Shown piece by piece: positions 10,259 to 20,481 of a stretch of DNA of 64,000 bases. The stretch comes from Prevotella heparinolytica (GTDB lineage Bacteria; Bacteroidota; Bacteroidia; Bacteroidales; Bacteroidaceae). The first letter of the stretch is position 1; the number at the start of each line of letters is the position of its first letter. Below the pieces are notes generated by a model. It saw nothing but the letters and a program-made list of their open reading frames with translations. It searched no databases and was not told where the DNA came from. Made by a program: the position numbers and the translations under genes. The DNA lies in NCBI RefSeq assembly GCF_004342845.1, contig NZ_SLXB01000001.1:248001-312000 (forward strand), read 5' to 3'.

Positions 10259-11452
10259 ATGAAAAGAATCTCTCTTTTGTCAGCCTTGTTGCTGATGTGT
10301 GCAATGACTTTTGCACAGCAAGCCCTCTGGGGAGGCGCTCCGGTCGTTTCGCCGGAGATTCATGATAACAACACCGTAACGTTCCGCCTGAAAGCGCCGA
10401 AAGCGGTGAAAGTACAGGTTACCGGCGATTTCCTGCCTACGCAGAAGATCAAGACTCCGTTCGGTGAGTTCGACGGACCGGGTGTGGCCGACCTGAAGGA
10501 AGGCAAGGACGGTGTGTGGGAGTTTACCACTCCCGAACCTTTGAAGCCGGAGCTTTACAGCTACTCTTTTATCGTGAATGATTTGAAGATAATGGATCCG
10601 AGTAATGTCTACATGATTCGTGACGTTGCTTCCGTGACCAACGTGTTCATCATCGGTGGTGACCGTGCCGACCTGTATAAGGTGAATAAAGTGCCCCACG
10701 GAACAGTGAGACGTATGTGGTATGACAGCCCTACGCTGGGCATCAATCGCCGCCTCACAGTCTACACTCCTGCCGGCTATGAGACGAGCGGCAAGCGTTA
10801 CCCCGTATTTTACCTGCTTCACGGCATGGGTGGAGATGAAGAAGCTTGGATTGCTCTTGGACGCACTTCGCAAATTCTTGATAACCTTATTGCGCAAGGC
10901 AAGGCCAAACCTATGATTGTTGTGATGACCAACGGCAATGCCGCGCAGGAAGCTGCACCGGGCGAATCGTCTCTGGGCTTCGCTGCTCCCAACATGCAGC
11001 TGCCTAAAACGATGGAAGGCTCTTTCGAGGCCGCTTTTCCGGATGTGGTGAAGTTCATCGACAAGAATTTCCGTACTGTTGCCAACAAGAAGAACCGTGC
11101 CATTGCCGGATTGTCGATGGGTGGTTTCCATTCCATGCACATATCCAAGCAATATCCCGACATGTTCGACTATGTAGGTCTGTTCTCTGCCGCCATCATG
11201 CCCAATAAGGATGCCAAGTCTCCGGTGTACGAAGACATAGAGGGCAAGCTGAAGGTGCAGTTCTCCAAGAAACCGGCTCTCTACTGGATTGCCATCGGCA
11301 AGACCGACTTCCTGTACAAGGCCAATGAAGACTACCGCAAGATGCTGGATGAGAAAGGCTATAAATATTCCTATTATGAGACCGGAGAGGGGCATATCTG
11401 GAAGAACTGGCGTATCTACCTGACGGAGTTTGCACCGCAGTTATTCAAATAA
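10259..11452 (+). CDS. Two-domain esterase: N-terminal CBM48/E-set-like domain plus esterase D-type hydrolase
   Basis: 397 residues with a signal peptide ending near TFAQQ. Residues about 30-130 form an immunoglobulin-like E-set domain of the CBM48 type (TFRLKAPKAVKVQVTGDF). The rest is an alpha/beta hydrolase with RLTVYTPAGYE, FYLLHGMGGDE, nucleophile Ser286 in AGLSMGGF and the His in GEGHIWKNW. This domain pairing is known from bacterial feruloyl esterases of the XynZ/Fae1A kind. It is the second such hydrolase in a row, which suggests two different ester linkages or two cellular sites. Confidence 0.88.
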   Translation: MKRISLLSALLLMCAMTFAQQALWGGAPVVSPEIHDNNTVTFRLKAPKAVKVQVTGDFLPTQKIKTPFGEFDGPGVADLKEGKDGVWEFTTPEPLKPELYSYSFIVNDLKIMDPSNVYMIRDVASVTNVFIIGGDRADLYKVNKVPHGTVRRMWYDSPTLGINRRLTVYTPAGYETSGKRYPVFYLLHGMGGDEEAWIALGRTSQILDNLIAQGKAKPMIVVMTNGNAAQEAAPGESSLGFAAPNMQLPKTMEGSFEAAFPDVVKFIDKNFRTVANKKNRAIAGLSMGGFHSMHISKQYPDMFDYVGLFSAAIMPNKDAKSPVYEDIEGKLKVQFSKKPALYWIAIGKTDFLYKANEDYRKMLDEKGYKYSYYETGEGHIWKNWRIYLTEFAPQLFK

Positions 11453-11475
11453 ACCTTATTCAATAAACGTATATC

Positions 11476-13818
11476 ATGAAGAAACATTTATTATCAATGG
11501 CGTGTGCCATCACTGTGTTGTCGGCTTGCGGTCCGAAAGTGCCGCAACTCGGAAAATCATCCCTCGATGATGTAATTGCTGCCATGACCTTGGAAGAAAA
11601 GGCGCATCTGGTTATAGGAACCGGTATGGCGGGCTTTGATGGTGGTGACAGTGCTGTAGTAGGCGAGACTCACAGTTTGGTTCCCGGCGCTGCGGGTACG
11701 ACTTATCCGATCGAACGTCTCGGCATTCCTGCCGTGGTGTTGGCGGACGGGCCTGCCGGATTACGCATCAATCCGAAGCGGGATGGTGATTCGGCTACTT
11801 ACTATTGTACTCACTTCCCTATCGGAACGTTGTTGGCAGCTACTTGGAATCAGGATTTGGTAGAGAACGTGGGCAAAGCTATCGGAAACGAGGTGCTGGA
11901 ATATGGTGTGGATGTGCTGCTTGCTCCGGCTTTGAACATTCAGCGCAACCCGCTTTGCGGGCGTAACTTCGAGTATTATTCGGAAGACCCGTTGATTTCC
12001 GGAAAGATTGCTGCAGCATACGTGCGTGGCGTGCAAAGCAACGGAGTGGGAACTTCTGTTAAACACTTTGCGGTAAACAATCAAGAAACAAATCGCATGG
12101 GAAACGATGCGCAAGTATCGCCCCGTGCTTTGCGCGAAATCTACCTGAAAGGATTTGAAATAGCCGTGAAAGAGTCGCAGCCGTGGACGGTGATGTCTTC
12201 TTATAACTATCTGAACGGTGTTTATACTTCTGAGAACGCGGAGTTGCAGACCACAATTCTACGTGATGAATGGGGATTTGCAGGCATGGTGATGACCGAC
12301 TGGTTTGGCGGTAAGGATGCTGTAGCGCAGATGAAAGCGGGCAACGACATGTTGCAACCGGGTTATGATAAACAGTATCAAGCCATTGTAGAAGGTGTCA
12401 AGACCGGTAATCTAGATGAAGCTATACTCGATCGGAATGTCAAACGCATTCTTGAAATGATTCTGCAAACCCCTCGTTTTAAGGGATATAAATTCTCTAA
12501 CAAACCTGATTTGAAAACACATGCCGCCATTACGCGCCAAAGTGCTACGGAAGGTATGGTTCTGCTGAAAAACGAGAATGCCACTCTGCCGTTATCTGCT
12601 CAAATAAGGCGTGTTGCTCTCTTCGGTTGTGCTTCTTACGATTATATAGCGGGAGGTACCGGTTCGGGTAACGTGAATCGTGCCTATACGGCATCTTTAT
12701 TTGAAGGGTTGAAGAATGCAGGATATGAAACTGATGAGCAGTTAAAGAAAGAGTATGAAATGCATATAGCTGCCGAAAAGATTCGGTTGACACCGAAAAA
12801 AGAGAAATATTCCGCTTTCATGCCGGTGATACTGCCGGTCGAAAAAGTGTTTGAAACTTCACGCCTAAAGGACTTAGCGGCACAGATGGATATTGCTTTC
12901 ATTACCATAGGCCGTGGTTCCGGTGAATTTCTTGACCGGGAGTCATCGAACTTTTATTTGAGTAAAGAGAATCAGCAGCTCATACAAGATGTTTGTAGGG
13001 TTTTCCATGCTACCGGAAAGAAAGTGGTTGTTATCCTTAATATAGGTGGTGCCATCGAAACTGCTTCGTGGAAAGCTTGGCCGGATGCTATTCTTTGTGC
13101 TTGGCAGGGTGGACAAGAAGGTGGCAATAGTGTGATGGATGTATTGAGCGGTAAGGTTTCGCCCAGTGGAAAACTGGCCATGACATTTCCCATATGGTTT
13201 GAAGACCATGCTTCTACGAGTAATTTTCCCATCAATTTAACTTCTAATATAGATATTGTCACAGCCAATCAAGGCGAAAAGAAGTACGATTTAAAAGATG
13301 TGGATTACACCCGTTACGAGGAAGACATTTACGTGGGTTATCGCTATTTCGACAGTTTCGGCAAGCAGGTTTCCTATCCGTTCGGCTATGGCCTTTCTTA
13401 TACCACGTTCGAGTATGCCAATCCGGCGGTGAAACAGGACGACGGACTGCTCACTGTTACCGTAGAGGTGAAGAACACGGGCAAGTTTGCCGGCAAAGAG
13501 GTGGTTCAGCTTTATGCAGCTGCCCCCAACAGTGCCAAGATGAATAAGCCGGAAAAGGAACTGAAAGCCTTTGCCAAGACAAGAGAACTGAAACCGGGAG
13601 AAACGGCAGTCGTCACTTTGCAGGTGAAAGCAGCCGATTTGGCTTCTTACGACGAGGCGTCTGCTTCGTGGGTAGTAGACGGTGGAACTTATAAACTCCT
13701 GATAGGTGCTTCTTCGCGCGACATCAAAGCGGAGCTGAGTGCCGATGTGGCCGCCTTGACACAGAAAACAAACAATGTGTTGAAGTTGCGAGAATCCATC
13801 ACCACCTTGAAAAGATAA
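11476..13818 (+). CDS. GH3 glycoside hydrolase, lipoprotein (beta-glucosidase/beta-xylosidase type)
   Basis: 780 residues with a lipoprotein signal (TVLSAC). The GH3 N-terminal barrel shows GPAGLR, the substrate-binding Lys196-His197 ([13 protein letters not shown]) and the nucleophile Asp275 in VMTDWFGG. The second alpha/beta sandwich domain and a C-terminal fibronectin-III-like domain ([11 protein letters not shown] onward) follow. GH3 enzymes are retaining exo-glycosidases that remove beta-linked glucose, xylose or related sugars. It starts 23 bases after the esterase, so it is in the same transcript. Confidence 0.94.
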   Translation: MKKHLLSMACAITVLSACGPKVPQLGKSSLDDVIAAMTLEEKAHLVIGTGMAGFDGGDSAVVGETHSLVPGAAGTTYPIERLGIPAVVLADGPAGLRINPKRDGDSATYYCTHFPIGTLLAATWNQDLVENVGKAIGNEVLEYGVDVLLAPALNIQRNPLCGRNFEYYSEDPLISGKIAAAYVRGVQSNGVGTSVKHFAVNNQETNRMGNDAQVSPRALREIYLKGFEIAVKESQPWTVMSSYNYLNGVYTSENAELQTTILRDEWGFAGMVMTDWFGGKDAVAQMKAGNDMLQPGYDKQYQAIVEGVKTGNLDEAILDRNVKRILEMILQTPRFKGYKFSNKPDLKTHAAITRQSATEGMVLLKNENATLPLSAQIRRVALFGCASYDYIAGGTGSGNVNRAYTASLFEGLKNAGYETDEQLKKEYEMHIAAEKIRLTPKKEKYSAFMPVILPVEKVFETSRLKDLAAQMDIAFITIGRGSGEFLDRESSNFYLSKENQQLIQDVCRVFHATGKKVVVILNIGGAIETASWKAWPDAILCAWQGGQEGGNSVMDVLSGKVSPSGKLAMTFPIWFEDHASTSNFPINLTSNIDIVTANQGEKKYDLKDVDYTRYEEDIYVGYRYFDSFGKQVSYPFGYGLSYTTFEYANPAVKQDDGLLTVTVEVKNTGKFAGKEVVQLYAAAPNSAKMNKPEKELKAFAKTRELKPGETAVVTLQVKAADLASYDEASASWVVDGGTYKLLIGASSRDIKAELSADVAALTQKTNNVLKLRESITTLKR

Positions 13819-13906
13819 CAAAACCTACCCTAAAAAGCATCCTGTTATACCCTTCGGTATGGCAGGATGTTGCTATATTTGCCAACATCAAACCAATATT
13901 ATGACC

Positions 13907-16396
13907 ATGAATAAAAAGTTAATCTTATCTTTAGCCCTATCCGGGTTAGTACTGGCTTCTGCGGCGCAGACATCCGTTGCGCCTGCCATCCCAAGAGACG
14001 AGAAGATAGAAAGGCAGATCGAGACGCTGCTGAAGAAGATGACGCTGGACGAGAAAGTGGGCCAGATGTGCGAACTTGCCATCGACGTCCTGCAGAAGCG
14101 TGCCAACCCTTTTGCCGGCATCAATCCGAAAGACATCACGCCCGACCTACTGAAGAAAATTGTCCGCCAATATAAGCTGGAAAAGGAGTTCAAGATAGGT
14201 AAGGAACTGCCTGCGCAGGATGTAGTGATGAAACTTTACATGCGTATCCAAGAAATAGAAGGCGTCAAAGGCTTCCGGTTGGATGAAGCGAAGCTCGACT
14301 CTGTGATTGGGAAATACAAAGTCGGTTCCATCCTGAATGTACCCGCCGGCGTGGCGCAGAGTGTGGAGAAGTGGCAGGAAATCATCAAGCGCATTCAGGA
14401 GAAGTCCATGCAGGTGATGGGCATTCCTTGCATATACGGTGTGGACCAGATACACGGAACCACCTATACGCTGGGCGGAACTCTCTTTCCGCAAGGCGTC
14501 AACATGGGAGCTGCCTTCAACCGCGAACTGACGCGCGAAGGCTCGCGCATCTCGGCATACGAGACAAAGGCAGGAAGCATTCCTTGGACGTATGCTCCGG
14601 TGACCGACCTCGGACGTGATCCTCGCTGGCCGCGCATGTGGGAGAACTATGGCGAAGACGCCTACCTGAATGCTGAAATGGGACGCGAGTCCGTTCTCGG
14701 ATTTCAGGGAGAGAATCCCAATCTGATTGGAGCAGACCGTGTGGCAGCCTGCATGAAGCACTTCATGGGCTACGGTGTGCCGGTTTCGGGCAAAGACCGC
14801 ACGCCGTCTTCCATCACCGTGCAGGACATGCGCGAGAAACATTTTGCTCCTTACCTCGAAATGGTAAGAAACGGTGCGCTCTCTGTCATGGTGAACTCTG
14901 CCATGAACAACGGATTGCCCTTCCATGCCAACTACGAGTTGCTGACCAAGTGGCTGAAGGAAGACCTCAACTGGGACGGTATGATCGTCACCGACTGGGC
15001 AGACATCGACAATCTCTGGAAACGCGACCACATTGCCAAAGACAAGAAAGAGGCCATTAAACTTGCCATCAACGCCGGCATCGACATGTCCATGGATCCC
15101 TACGACTGGAAATTCTGCACGCTCCTCAAGGAACTGGTGCAAGAGGGCGAGGTGCCCATGAGCCGCATTGATGATGCCGTGAGCCGCGTGCTGCGTCTGA
15201 AGTATCGTCTCAATCTGTTCGAGAAACCCTACTATGATTCAAAAGACTTCCCGCTCTTTGGTAGCGCACAACATGCCGCAGCCGCATTGCAGGCTGCCGA
15301 AGAATCGTTGGTGCTGCTTAAGAATACGGACGGCATCCTGCCGTTGGCCAAAGGCAAGAAATTGCTGATTACAGGCCCAAATGCCAACTCCATGCGTACC
15401 CTCAACGGTGGCTGGTCTTACTCTTGGCAGGGCGATAAGGCCGATGAACATGCCGTTGCCTACAACACGATTCTCGAAGCTTTCACCCATAAATTCGGTG
15501 CCGATAATATCATCTACGAAGCCGGTGTCACCTACAAGAAAGGCGGCAACTGGTGGGATGAGAATGCTCCCGAAATTGATAAAGCGGTGGCTGCCGCCGC
15601 CAATGCCGACTACATCGTGGCTTGCATCGGCGAGAACTCTTATTGCGAAACACCGGGCAACCTGACGAACCTCACGCTCTCTCAAAATCAGCTCGATTTG
15701 GTGAAGGCGCTTGCAAAAACCGGTAAACCCATCATCCTGATTCTGAACGAGGGACGTCCCCGCCTGATAGCCGACATCGAGCCTCTGGCTAAAGCAGTTG
15801 TCAACATCATGCTTCCGGGCAACTACGGCGGCGATGCGTTGGCCAACCTTATGGCAGGCGATGCCAACTTCAGCGGAAAGCTGCCTTTCACGTATCCCAA
15901 GGAGATTAACTCGCTGATTACGTATGATTACAAGCCGTGCGAACATATCGGTCAGCAGATGGAAGGTGCTTATAACTACGATGCGCAGGTTTCTGTACAA
16001 TGGGCATTTGGCTACGGGTTGAGCTACACCACTTTTGCATACAGCAACTTGAAAGTGGACAAGCCAAACTTCACGGCCGACGACGTACTGACCTTCACCG
16101 TCGATGTGAAGAATACCGGCAACCGCATTGGCAAGGAAAGTGTTCTGCTGTTCAGCAGCGACCTTGTAGCTTCACTCACCCCCGACATCCGCCGTCTGCG
16201 CGCTTTCGAGAAGGTGGAGCTGAAGCCGGGCGAGACAAAGACCGTGACCTTGAAAGTGAAAGCTTCCGACCTTGCCTTTGTGGGTTATGACGGCAAGTGG
16301 ATCTTGGAGAAAGGCGATTTTCGCATACAGGCAGGCGACCGCATCCTGAATGTGGTTTGCACGGACACCAAGAAGTGGGAAACGCCGAACAAATAA
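13907..16396 (+). CDS. GH3 beta-glucosidase-type glycoside hydrolase
   Basis: About 829 residues from the ATG at 13907, which gives a clean signal peptide ([13 protein letters not shown] ... ASAAQ). An upstream in-frame ATG at 13859 would add a Cys-rich leader and is unlikely; 13901 is also possible. Motifs are [34 protein letters not shown], nucleophile Asp363 in VTDWADI, then the sandwich domain and a C-terminal FnIII-like domain. It is only distantly like the GH3 before it, so the pair is probably not a recent duplication and may split two linkages. It is the last plus-strand gene before a strong terminator. Confidence 0.94.
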   Translation: MNKKLILSLALSGLVLASAAQTSVAPAIPRDEKIERQIETLLKKMTLDEKVGQMCELAIDVLQKRANPFAGINPKDITPDLLKKIVRQYKLEKEFKIGKELPAQDVVMKLYMRIQEIEGVKGFRLDEAKLDSVIGKYKVGSILNVPAGVAQSVEKWQEIIKRIQEKSMQVMGIPCIYGVDQIHGTTYTLGGTLFPQGVNMGAAFNRELTREGSRISAYETKAGSIPWTYAPVTDLGRDPRWPRMWENYGEDAYLNAEMGRESVLGFQGENPNLIGADRVAACMKHFMGYGVPVSGKDRTPSSITVQDMREKHFAPYLEMVRNGALSVMVNSAMNNGLPFHANYELLTKWLKEDLNWDGMIVTDWADIDNLWKRDHIAKDKKEAIKLAINAGIDMSMDPYDWKFCTLLKELVQEGEVPMSRIDDAVSRVLRLKYRLNLFEKPYYDSKDFPLFGSAQHAAAALQAAEESLVLLKNTDGILPLAKGKKLLITGPNANSMRTLNGGWSYSWQGDKADEHAVAYNTILEAFTHKFGADNIIYEAGVTYKKGGNWWDENAPEIDKAVAAAANADYIVACIGENSYCETPGNLTNLTLSQNQLDLVKALAKTGKPIILILNEGRPRLIADIEPLAKAVVNIMLPGNYGGDALANLMAGDANFSGKLPFTYPKEINSLITYDYKPCEHIGQQMEGAYNYDAQVSVQWAFGYGLSYTTFAYSNLKVDKPNFTADDVLTFTVDVKNTGNRIGKESVLLFSSDLVASLTPDIRRLRAFEKVELKPGETKTVTLKVKASDLAFVGYDGKWILEKGDFRIQAGDRILNVVCTDTKKWETPNK

Positions 16397-16441
16397 GAAG
16401 GTAAGCAGCCGGCATATATCCTAATGCCAAGCGTAAATAAC

Positions 16442-16486
16442 GCGGAGGGTGCGGTTCAAGAAAAAGAACCACACCCTCCGCTTTTT
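16442..16486. terminator. Intrinsic terminator, probably bidirectional
   Basis: The arms at 16442-16457 and 16466-16481 pair over 16 bases with one G-U-type mismatch, around an A-rich loop, and are followed by TTTTT at 16482-16486. The A-rich loop and flanks could also stop the converging minus-strand transcript. It lies between the last GH3 and the end of the minus-strand CBM9-like gene. Confidence 0.85.
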
Positions 16487-16508
16487 GTGTCATAGTGTTC
16501 AAGTAGGT

Positions 16509-17624
16509 TCACTTTGTTTCACCGGCGAGGCATCCCATCTCGTCAATACTCATCCGCTTGCCATCGGGTAGGGTGACTGTGATCTCATACTTATGGCTGA
16601 TGGCTTCTACGCTGACGTGGCTGCCCGAAGGCAGTGCGTTTAGTTCCTCTTTTGTCAGACCGAAAGCTTCGATGGTGGCGTGATAGCGTCCGTGTGCGGC
16701 ATATTGTGCTTCTTGTGCGTAAAAGAGCATCCACAGGAAACGTTCTACGGGATATGAGTCCGGATAGCGGAAAGCTTCCGGAGCGGCGCTGCCTGCGGTG
16801 AGGGCAGAGAGATACACGTATCCCCATCGTTCGGGCATGTGCATGGCCACTTGACCCGTAGCTCCCCACGTCCAGTTGTCTTCGGGCAGGAATGTGCCGT
16901 CTGCTCTTTGCTTACGGTGATAGCGTCCGTCCTTGTCCGTGCTGTGCTGCCACTGCACGCGCGAGAAGCCGATGCGCAGGTAGTTGCCTGCTTGCAGGTA
17001 GTTGTCGAACTCTGCGGCGATGGCTTCGCGAGGGATGGCCATCTCCACGCTCCAGCCCCGGTCGGTGTCGCCCGGAAGGTTGAGGGTGCCGTCCACGTGC
17101 GTGGCTATCCGTAAGCCCGGACAGTTCCACTGAAACTGCACGTGGGGACGGCGTGGCGCACGATAAGGTTTCTCCAGAAAGAGGTCGAACACGGTGCAGA
17201 GGGCATTCACCTCGATTTCGTAATAGTGGTGTCCGTCGCCATCGGGGTCGATGAATACCTCGAAATCGTTGTTGTAGTAGACGATGGTGTCGCGCTGCCT
17301 CAGGTTGGCCCATACTTCGGGTTCTTGCAGCTCGGCGGCGATGTATAGGTAGCGGTCGTCCCAAAGCATCCTTGCCTGCGTGCGGAACCGTGGGGTGGGA
17401 TATCCCTCTCCGCTGATGTCCGTAAAACGGGTGATGAGAGGGGCATGCTGCCATACCGCTTCATCGGGGATGCCGTCGATGCAGATCGTATCGGCGGTGC
17501 GCAGGCATACGTAGCCTTCGGGTTGTGTCAGGAATCTGCCGTATCGCTCGGTCAGCGGTTGTGCCGTGACAGAGATTATTGTGGCTGTCAATAAAAGGCA
17601 GCATGATAAGAAGAGTTTTTTCAT
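16509..17624 (-). CDS. Secreted CBM9-like carbohydrate-binding protein
   Basis: 371 residues with a signal peptide (ISVTAQ). Residues about 45-250 match the family-9 carbohydrate-binding-like beta-sandwich: IDGIPDEAVWQHAP, ARMLWDDRYLYIAAEL, YNNDFEVFIDPDGDGHHYYE, GWSVEMAIP. The C-terminal part (FYAQEAQYAAHGRY, HKYEITVTLPDGKRM) is not assigned. No catalytic domain is visible, so it probably binds glycan outside the cytoplasm. It follows the fucosidase on the same strand by 68 bases and is likely co-transcribed with it. Confidence 0.82.
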   Translation of the reverse strand: MKKLFLSCCLLLTATIISVTAQPLTERYGRFLTQPEGYVCLRTADTICIDGIPDEAVWQHAPLITRFTDISGEGYPTPRFRTQARMLWDDRYLYIAAELQEPEVWANLRQRDTIVYYNNDFEVFIDPDGDGHHYYEIEVNALCTVFDLFLEKPYRAPRRPHVQFQWNCPGLRIATHVDGTLNLPGDTDRGWSVEMAIPREAIAAEFDNYLQAGNYLRIGFSRVQWQHSTDKDGRYHRKQRADGTFLPEDNWTWGATGQVAMHMPERWGYVYLSALTAGSAAPEAFRYPDSYPVERFLWMLFYAQEAQYAAHGRYHATIEAFGLTKEELNALPSGSHVSVEAISHKYEITVTLPDGKRMSIDEMGCLAGETK

Positions 17625-17692
17625 TATGAAAAAAGAGTTTGGTTAAGAATAAGGATAAATCCGCGTCATCCGTTTCATCTGCATCTGAGAAA

Positions 17693-19051
17693 TCAGTTCA
17701 CCGAAATCACCTGCCCTTCGCCTCGATAGAGTTTGACAGGGCCGTCGAGCAATACGGCAATGACGGTAATCTGCTCGTCCAAGCACTCTTCGGGCACGTC
17801 GATGTAGACGATGCCGGGAACGGAACTCCAATACAGCTTGTTGTACACCTTATGGTTCAGCATGCTGCCGTTGCCCACCACCCATGCACGGTGCACGGTG
17901 TTGGCGATGCCTTTCAGCTCGATGGGGCCGTTGGGACGATTGGGCAGATAAAGGTAAAGGATGTTTCCTTCGCGGTTCAGTGTGGTATATCCTCCGTGGA
18001 AATGCTCGGCCGGGATGCCCGCACGGGTTTCGTAGATGGCATCTTTGTGCTTGGATGTCCAACGGCCGAATTCTTTCAGTATCGCTACTTGTTGGGGCGG
18101 AATGCTCCCGTCGGCTTTAGGACCGATGTCCAACAGCATGTTGCCTCCCATGCTGAGGCAGTCCACGAAGGAGCGCAGCAACATCTGCGGGGTCTTGTAG
18201 TTGGTGTCGGTGGGTTGGTAGCCCCAAGAATCGTTCATGGTGTAGCACAGTTCCCAATACTTCTCTTTGGGACGTACCACGGGTACGCCCTGTTCGGGGG
18301 TGGCATAGTCGCCGTAACCCTGTATGCGCGAATTGATGATGACATCCGGATTGGGTGTTCGCAGCAGCTCTACGATGCCTTTGGAGTTCCAGTCTTCGGC
18401 AGACTGTTCCCAATCGCCGTCGAACCAATAGAGGTCGGGCTTATAGGCACTGTTCAATTCTTTCAGTTGTGCGAAGTTGAATGTGCAGAACGATTGCCAC
18501 CGTGCCGGGTCGTCCTTGATGTCATAACGCTTCGTGGTCTTGGTCTTGTTGGGGTAGTCGTCGCGGCTCCAGTCAAGCAGCGAGTAGTAAAGTCCGAGGC
18601 GAAGCCCTTGGCGGCGCACTTCATCGGTGAAAGGGGTAAGCAGGTCGCGTTTGGCAGCGGATGTCTTCTTGGCACTCAGTTGCCCTGCTTTCGTGTCCCA
18701 CAGGGCGAAGCCGTCGTGATGTTTGGTGGTGATGACTGTATATTTCGCTCCGCTCTCTTTGATGAGTTTCACCCACTCTTCGGGTTTGTATTTTTCGGCT
18801 TTGAAGCCGCTCTGTTGTTTCATGTACTCTTCGTATGGCAGGTAGTCGTTGTAGAACGACCAGCTTTCGGACACCCCCCTGACGGCATAGATGCCCCAAT
18901 GGATGAATATCCCCAGCTTGGCTTTGCCAAACCACTCCATACGGCGGTTATACGTTTCATTTCCCTCTTCCGTCGGCCGGGGCTGTGCCGATAAACCGCT
19001 TCCCACGCACAACAGGAGAAGGACAGCTACCCATTTCTTTGTTTTTTTCAT
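17693..19051 (-). CDS. GH29 alpha-L-fucosidase
   Basis: 452 residues with a signal peptide (GSGLSAQ). GH29 features are GIFIHWG at about 47-53, TTKHHDGFALWDT, LGLYYSLLDW and YWFDGDW, where Asp211 should be the nucleophile, then NMLLDIGPKADG. The length fits a single catalytic barrel plus C-terminal beta-domain. It releases alpha-linked fucose, here perhaps from xyloglucan-like or pectic side chains given the esterase/GH3 context, though host fucose is not excluded. It is transcribed toward the first PUL and away from the sigma-factor locus. Confidence 0.95.
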   Translation of the reverse strand: MKKTKKWVAVLLLLCVGSGLSAQPRPTEEGNETYNRRMEWFGKAKLGIFIHWGIYAVRGVSESWSFYNDYLPYEEYMKQQSGFKAEKYKPEEWVKLIKESGAKYTVITTKHHDGFALWDTKAGQLSAKKTSAAKRDLLTPFTDEVRRQGLRLGLYYSLLDWSRDDYPNKTKTTKRYDIKDDPARWQSFCTFNFAQLKELNSAYKPDLYWFDGDWEQSAEDWNSKGIVELLRTPNPDVIINSRIQGYGDYATPEQGVPVVRPKEKYWELCYTMNDSWGYQPTDTNYKTPQMLLRSFVDCLSMGGNMLLDIGPKADGSIPPQQVAILKEFGRWTSKHKDAIYETRAGIPAEHFHGGYTTLNREGNILYLYLPNRPNGPIELKGIANTVHRAWVVGNGSMLNHKVYNKLYWSSVPGIVYIDVPEECLDEQITVIAVLLDGPVKLYRGEGQVISVN

Positions 19052-19447
19052 GTCATCAGTATGGATTTAATAATTCAGGAGTGAAAAATAAGTTTTTTTT
19101 CTCAGTTGGCAAAGGATAGGCAGAATATTTTAAAAACTTCTCACTTTTTAGGATCCTCGTATGCAAGCGATGCGAGTAATAAAAGCTATTCTTCCGAGCT
19201 ACTTATGTAATCATAAAATCCGGATAATGCGGTTGCCTTTCCCTGATATTCAATGCCATATTACAAACGTATGAAAAAGAGCGGTTATCTGCTTCCATCA
19301 TATTGCCGATAACCGAAGTTTTCCTACATTTGCAGAAAGAGACATCGAAAGTGGCTTGTTAAGGAGCCTATAATATGCATTGAAAGAGAAAAATCAGAAG
19401 GGCTTTAATCATTAAGATATAGCGAAGTGAAACCGGGGAAAAAAGAT
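19052..19447. other. Divergent intergenic region: fucosidase / sigma factor
   Basis: About 395 AT-rich bases separate two divergent genes. Apart from the promoter-like element at 19302-19332 I see no gene, RNA or repeat in it. Confidence 0.6.
19302..19332 (+). promoter_or_regulatory. Bacteroides-type promoter for the ECF sigma gene
   Basis: ATTG at 19302-19305 (one base off TTTG), 19 bases, then TACATTTG at 19325-19332, which fits the -7 consensus TAnnTTTG. Transcription would start near 19339, about 110 bases before the sigma gene. Confidence 0.55.
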
Positions 19448-20011
19448 ATGGATGAACAAATCTTTTCGGAGATATACGTCAACTACTATTCACGTATGTT
19501 GCGCTTTGCCTCTGTGTATTTGATTAATAAGGAAGATGCGGAAAACATCGTTCAGGACATTTTTACCTATTTATGGGGAAATCGCTCGTTGCTTAAAGAA
19601 GTCAGGCAGTTGCAGGCTTTTCTGTTTATGTTGGTGAAACGGCGTTGTATTGATTTCCTGCGTTTGAAAATAAACAGTCTGGCTTCTATCGGTTCTCTCG
19701 GCGAAATAGAGAATCGCGAGCTGGAGTACAAGTTATATTCTTTAGAGACTCTTGATGAAGACAATGTTACCGATGAAGAAATGCAACGTATGCTGCATAA
19801 AGCCATTGGACAGTTGCCCGAGAAATGCCGTTACATTTTTATCCAAGCCAAAATCAATCATAAGAAGTACCGGGAAATAGCGGACGAGACCGGACTCTCC
19901 ATACAGACCATTAAAAACCAGATGACAATAGCGATTGGCAAACTGCAAACGGAATTGAGGAAACTTCTGCCTTTTCTGACATTCGTTTTTGGTAAGTGCC
20001 TGTGTTCCTGA
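19448..20011 (+). CDS. ECF RNA polymerase sigma factor (FecI/SigW-like)
   Basis: 187 residues from the ATG at 19448 (MDEQIFSEIYVNYYS); an in-frame GTG at 19427 would add seven residues. Region 2 is seen as VYLINKEDAENIVQDIFTYLW and region 4 as LPEKCRYIFIQAKI...YREIADETGLSIQTIKNQM. The factor directs transcription of the adjacent susC/susD operon when released by its anti-sigma partner. ECF/anti-sigma control is common in Bacteroides PULs for host glycans, which agrees with the enzymes downstream. Confidence 0.95.
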   Translation: MDEQIFSEIYVNYYSRMLRFASVYLINKEDAENIVQDIFTYLWGNRSLLKEVRQLQAFLFMLVKRRCIDFLRLKINSLASIGSLGEIENRELEYKLYSLETLDEDNVTDEEMQRMLHKAIGQLPEKCRYIFIQAKINHKKYREIADETGLSIQTIKNQMTIAIGKLQTELRKLLPFLTFVFGKCLCS

Positions 20012-20481
20012 AATAATGTGAGCTTGCTATAAAAGTTGGCTTATCATAGTCTGCCTGCTGTTTGGGCTGTTCACATCAATGGCGGATTTCCTTTCCGAGA
20101 AATAACATGCTGCCATCTATCTTTCGGTGTCCTGTTTCGTCATAATCCTGTTTTGTTAAGAATTAATACGATATGTTTTTTGAAGGGTACCCCTTGCGAG
20201 AGATATCTGTAGACGGGCTTTAGTGGAGATATATCTCCACCGTGCTGGATGTATATGTGGAGCGCGCTGCATCTATATTTCCAGTAAAGGGCATCTGTAT
20301 AGTGAGTCGGGGAGGAGAGGAGAATCTTTCAGGAGGTAAAATTTTTTCTTTATATATAGCTTTTCTTTTTATACTTTGCGTTGTCCGGTAACAATTTGTG
20401 TTTCTCTTTCCTCTATAAAAAAAATCTTTTTCTTTTGGTACTTTTTGCCCGTTTCTTCGTCTTCTCTGTAAAGAACAGAAA
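20012..20481. other. 470-base gap between sigma and anti-sigma genes
   Basis: No gene is seen. The stretch holds an 18-base perfect palindrome at 20223-20240 (GTGGAGATATATCTCCAC), a nearby half-like copy (GTATATGTGGAGCGC) and long T/C-rich runs before the anti-sigma start. These gene pairs are usually close together, so this gap probably carries its own control signals. Confidence 0.6.
20223..20240. promoter_or_regulatory. 18-bp perfect palindrome, possible protein-binding site
   Basis: Both 9-base halves of GTGGAGATATATCTCCAC pair exactly. No U-tract follows, so it is not an intrinsic terminator. A homodimeric regulator could bind it; no regulator is identified. Confidence 0.4.

Noticed and set aside
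10280..11395. 371-codon minus-strand frame in the second esterase
   Set aside because: Antisense to a complete two-domain esterase; no recognisable domain.
17639..18994. 451-codon plus-strand frame across the fucosidase
   Set aside because: The minus strand encodes an intact GH29 with catalytic motif. The plus frame is a shadow.
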